The translations under genes were made by a program, and so were the position numbers. Below are positions 4,919 through 7,123 of a stretch of 7,123 nucleotides of DNA, in pieces; the first letter of the stretch is position 1, and each line of letters starts with the position of its first letter. This DNA comes from Bacteroidales bacterium. Lineage in GTDB: Bacteria; Bacteroidota; Bacteroidia; Bacteroidales; NBLH01. Under the pieces are notes generated by a model, which was not told the origin of the DNA, searched no databases, and saw only the letters and a list, made by a program, of their open reading frames with translations. The stretch lies in NCBI GenBank assembly GCA_027083715.1, contig JALWNR010000491.1, positions 1 through 7,123 of the forward strand, given 5' to 3'.

Positions 4919-7123
4919 ATGTCCAACAATACTAGAATTAGTTTCGCCAAAACAAAAAATCAACTGGATTATCCTGATTTTTTGGAAATTCAATTAAAAT
5001 CATTTAAGGATTTTTTTCAACTGGATACAACACCTGAAAAAAGAAAACAAGAAGGTCTTTTTAAAGTGTTCAGCGAAAATTTTCCTATTACAGACACTCG
5101 AAATAATTTCGTACTGGAATTTATTGATTATTATGTTGACCCGCCGCGTTATACAATCGAAGAATGTCTGGAAAGAGGTTTAACTTTTAGCGTTCCGCTT
5201 AAAGCTAAATTAAAATTATATTGTACCGATCCGGAACACGAAGATTTTGAAACCATTGTACAAGATGTATATTTGGGTACTATCCCATACATGACACCGA
5301 GAGGAACATTTGTTATTAATGGTGCTGAACGTGTGGTAGTTTCTCAATTACACCGTTCTCCGGGTGTGTTTTTCGGACAAAGTTTGCATGCTAACGGTAC
5401 GAAATTATATTCGGCAAGAATTATCCCATTTAAAGGTTCATGGATTGAGTTTGCTACAGACATTAACAATGTTATGTATGCATACATCGATCGTAAAAAG
5501 AAACTCCCTGTTACCACTTTACTTAGAGCCATTGGTTATGAAAGTGATAAAGACATTCTGGAAATTTTTGACCTCGCCGATGAAGTTAAGGTTAGTAAAA
5601 CATCATTAAAACAGGTTTTAGGACGTAAACTTGCTGCCAGAGTTTTAAAAAGTTGGGTCGAAGATTTTGTGGATGAAGATACCGGTGAGGTGGTTTCAAT
5701 AGAACGTAATGAAATCATTATCGATCGTGAAACCGTATTGGAAGAAATTCATATTAATGAAATTATTGATTCCGGTACGCAAACTATTCTTGTCCATAAA
5801 GAAAGAAAAAATCAAACCGATTTTTCAATAATTTATAATACTCTTCAAAGAGACCCTTGTAATTCAGAAAAAGAAGCAGTATTGCATATTTACCGTCAAT
5901 TAAGAAATTCAGAACCACCTGACGAAGCTACTGCAAGGGATATTATTGATAAATTATTCTTCTCTGATAAACGTTATGATTTAGGAGAAGTTGGCCGTTA
6001 CCGTATCAACAAAAAGTTAAACTTGAATACATCTATTGATGTTAAAGTTTTAACAAAAGAAGATATTACGGAAATCATCAAGTACCTGATTAAACTAATC
6101 AATGCTAAAACAGATGTTGATGATATTGACCACTTGAGCAACAGAAGAGTCAGAACAGTTGGCGAACAACTGTATAACCAGTTTGGAGTTGGTTTAGCAC
6201 GTATGGCACGTACCATTCGTGAAAGAATGAATGTTCGTGATAATGAGGTGTTTACACCTATTGATTTAATTAATTCCAAAACATTATCATCGGTAATTAA
6301 TTCATTTTTCGGAACCAACCAGCTTTCTCAGTTCATGGATCAAACCAATCCACTGGCAGAAATGACCCACAAGCGTAGAATGTCAGCGTTGGGCCCTGGT
6401 GGTTTATCAAGAGAAAGAGCAGGATTTGAAGTTCGAGATGTGCACTATACTCATTACGGAAGATTATGTCCGATTGAAACACCTGAGGGTCCGAATATCG
6501 GTTTGATTTCTTCGCTTTGCGTGTATGCAAAAATAAATAATTTAGGGTTTATTGAAACACCCTACCGAAAAGTAGAATCAGGAAAAGTAGATTTATCCGA
6601 AAGCGGTGTAGTTTATTTAAGCGCAGAAGAAGAAGAGGCTAAAACAATTGCACAAGCAAATGCACAAATTGATGGAGAAGGTCATTTTGTAAATGAAAAA
6701 GTAAAATCAAGATACGAAGCTGATTATCCGTTAATCGAAAATGATAAAGTAGATTTAATGGACGTAGCTCCAAACCAAATAGCTTCGATTGCTGCATCAT
6801 TAATACCTTTTCTTGAGCACGATGATGCCAACCGTGCCTTAATGGGTTCAAACATGATGCGTCAAGCGGTACCTTTATTAAATCCTGAATCACCAATTGT
6901 TGGTACAGGTTTGGAAAAAACAGTTGTTCAGGATTCACGCGTACAGGTAGTTGCCGAAGGTGATGGTATTGTTGAATATGTAGATGCAAACGAAATCATT
7001 GTTCGTTATTCACGTAATGAGGATGAGCAATTTGTAAGTTTTGAAGAAGATTCCAAAAGATACGTATTACCAAAATTTAGAAAAACAAACCAAAATACAA
7101 GTGTAAATCTTCGACCAATTGTA
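4919..7123 (+). CDS. rpoB: RNA polymerase beta subunit RpoB, 3' end cut by the window
   Basis: RpoB is the second-largest subunit of RNA polymerase. The frame is open for 735 codons from the ATG at 4919 to the window edge, a bit over half of the usual Bacteroidota length. The N-terminus [20 protein letters not shown] is followed by the protrusion and lobe regions. [20 protein letters not shown] lies at about 129-148, and [17 protein letters not shown] starts at 401. The rifampicin-pocket segment [20 protein letters not shown] lies at 468-487, then [20 protein letters not shown]. Residues Q471, D474, H484 and S489 correspond to E. coli Q513, D516, H526 and S531, all in the sensitive state. The start has no Shine-Dalgarno but gives the family N-terminus. 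rpoC is expected next, outside the window. Confidence 0.98.
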   Translation, partial: MSNNTRISFAKTKNQLDYPDFLEIQLKSFKDFFQLDTTPEKRKQEGLFKVFSENFPITDTRNNFVLEFIDYYVDPPRYTIEECLERGLTFSVPLKAKLKLYCTDPEHEDFETIVQDVYLGTIPYMTPRGTFVINGAERVVVSQLHRSPGVFFGQSLHANGTKLYSARIIPFKGSWIEFATDINNVMYAYIDRKKKLPVTTLLRAIGYESDKDILEIFDLADEVKVSKTSLKQVLGRKLAARVLKSWVEDFVDEDTGEVVSIERNEIIIDRETVLEEIHINEIIDSGTQTILVHKERKNQTDFSIIYNTLQRDPCNSEKEAVLHIYRQLRNSEPPDEATARDIIDKLFFSDKRYDLGEVGRYRINKKLNLNTSIDVKVLTKEDITEIIKYLIKLINAKTDVDDIDHLSNRRVRTVGEQLYNQFGVGLARMARTIRERMNVRDNEVFTPIDLINSKTLSSVINSFFGTNQLSQFMDQTNPLAEMTHKRRMSALGPGGLSRERAGFEVRDVHYTHYGRLCPIETPEGPNIGLISSLCVYAKINNLGFIETPYRKVESGKVDLSESGVVYLSAEEEEAKTIAQANAQIDGEGHFVNEKVKSRYEADYPLIENDKVDLMDVAPNQIASIAASLIPFLEHDDANRALMGSNMMRQAVPLLNPESPIVGTGLEKTVVQDSRVQVVAEGDGIVEYVDANEIIVRYSRNEDEQFVSFEEDSKRYVLPKFRKTNQNTSVNLRPIV

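Noticed and set aside
5364..5609. Alternative + strand frame inside rpoB
   Set aside because: The rpoB frame is continuous and strongly conserved through this region; the second frame resembles nothing.
6639..6989. Minus-strand open frame opposite the 3' part of rpoB
   Set aside because: It is antisense to well-conserved rpoB, has skewed L/H/Q composition and no start context.

Overview
The window is a piece of a bacterial chromosome holding the ancient translation and transcription cluster tRNA-Thr / tRNA-Tyr / tRNA-Gly / tRNA-Thr / tuf / tRNA-Trp / secE / nusG / rplK / rplA / rplJ / rplL / rpoB. Everything lies on the + strand, and rpoB runs off the 3' edge. The source looks like a member of the Bacteroidota. 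The DNA is AT-rich. EF-Tu is 395 residues long and ends in VTEIIE. SecE is a 63-residue, single-membrane-helix form. Almost every start codon follows A/T-rich sequence with no Shine-Dalgarno, as is usual in that phylum. A TAnnTTTG element, the Bacteroidota -7 promoter type, lies upstream of the first tRNA. I cannot place it to genus; the phylum call rests on these features and on family resemblance, not on a database search.

Layout: positions 1-67 are non-coding and hold a candidate promoter. Four tRNA genes follow at 68-431: Thr(TGT), Tyr(GTA), Gly(TCC) and Thr(GGT), then tuf at 492-1679. A 19-bp hairpin fills most of the gap after tuf and is followed at once by tRNA-Trp(CCA) and secE. nusG comes next and is the only gene here with a strong Shine-Dalgarno. 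A 100-base gap before rplK contains two interlocked inverted repeats that could fold as an RNA pseudoknot. rplK, rplA, rplJ and rplL are then closely packed. An intrinsic terminator-type hairpin with a T-run separates rplL from rpoB. The first 735 codons of rpoB are present.

How the genes work together: the tRNAs are ligands of EF-Tu, which delivers aminoacyl-tRNA to the ribosome. L11, L1, L10 and L7/L12 build the ribosomal stalks where EF-Tu and EF-G act. NusG binds RNA polymerase (RpoB is its beta subunit) and couples it to the ribosome. SecE is a core part of the protein export channel. Short gaps and a single orientation suggest one long transcription unit, with the hairpins after tuf and after rplL tuning the relative output of its segments.

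The gene content is ordinary and highly conserved, and I see no mobile element, defence system or CRISPR array. The most interesting signals are non-coding: the pseudoknot-like leader before rplK (combined with no room for an L10 leader before rplJ), the U-tract-less hairpin after tuf, the rplL-rpoB attenuator, a U-U mismatch in the tRNA-Trp acceptor stem, and the lone Shine-Dalgarno at nusG.
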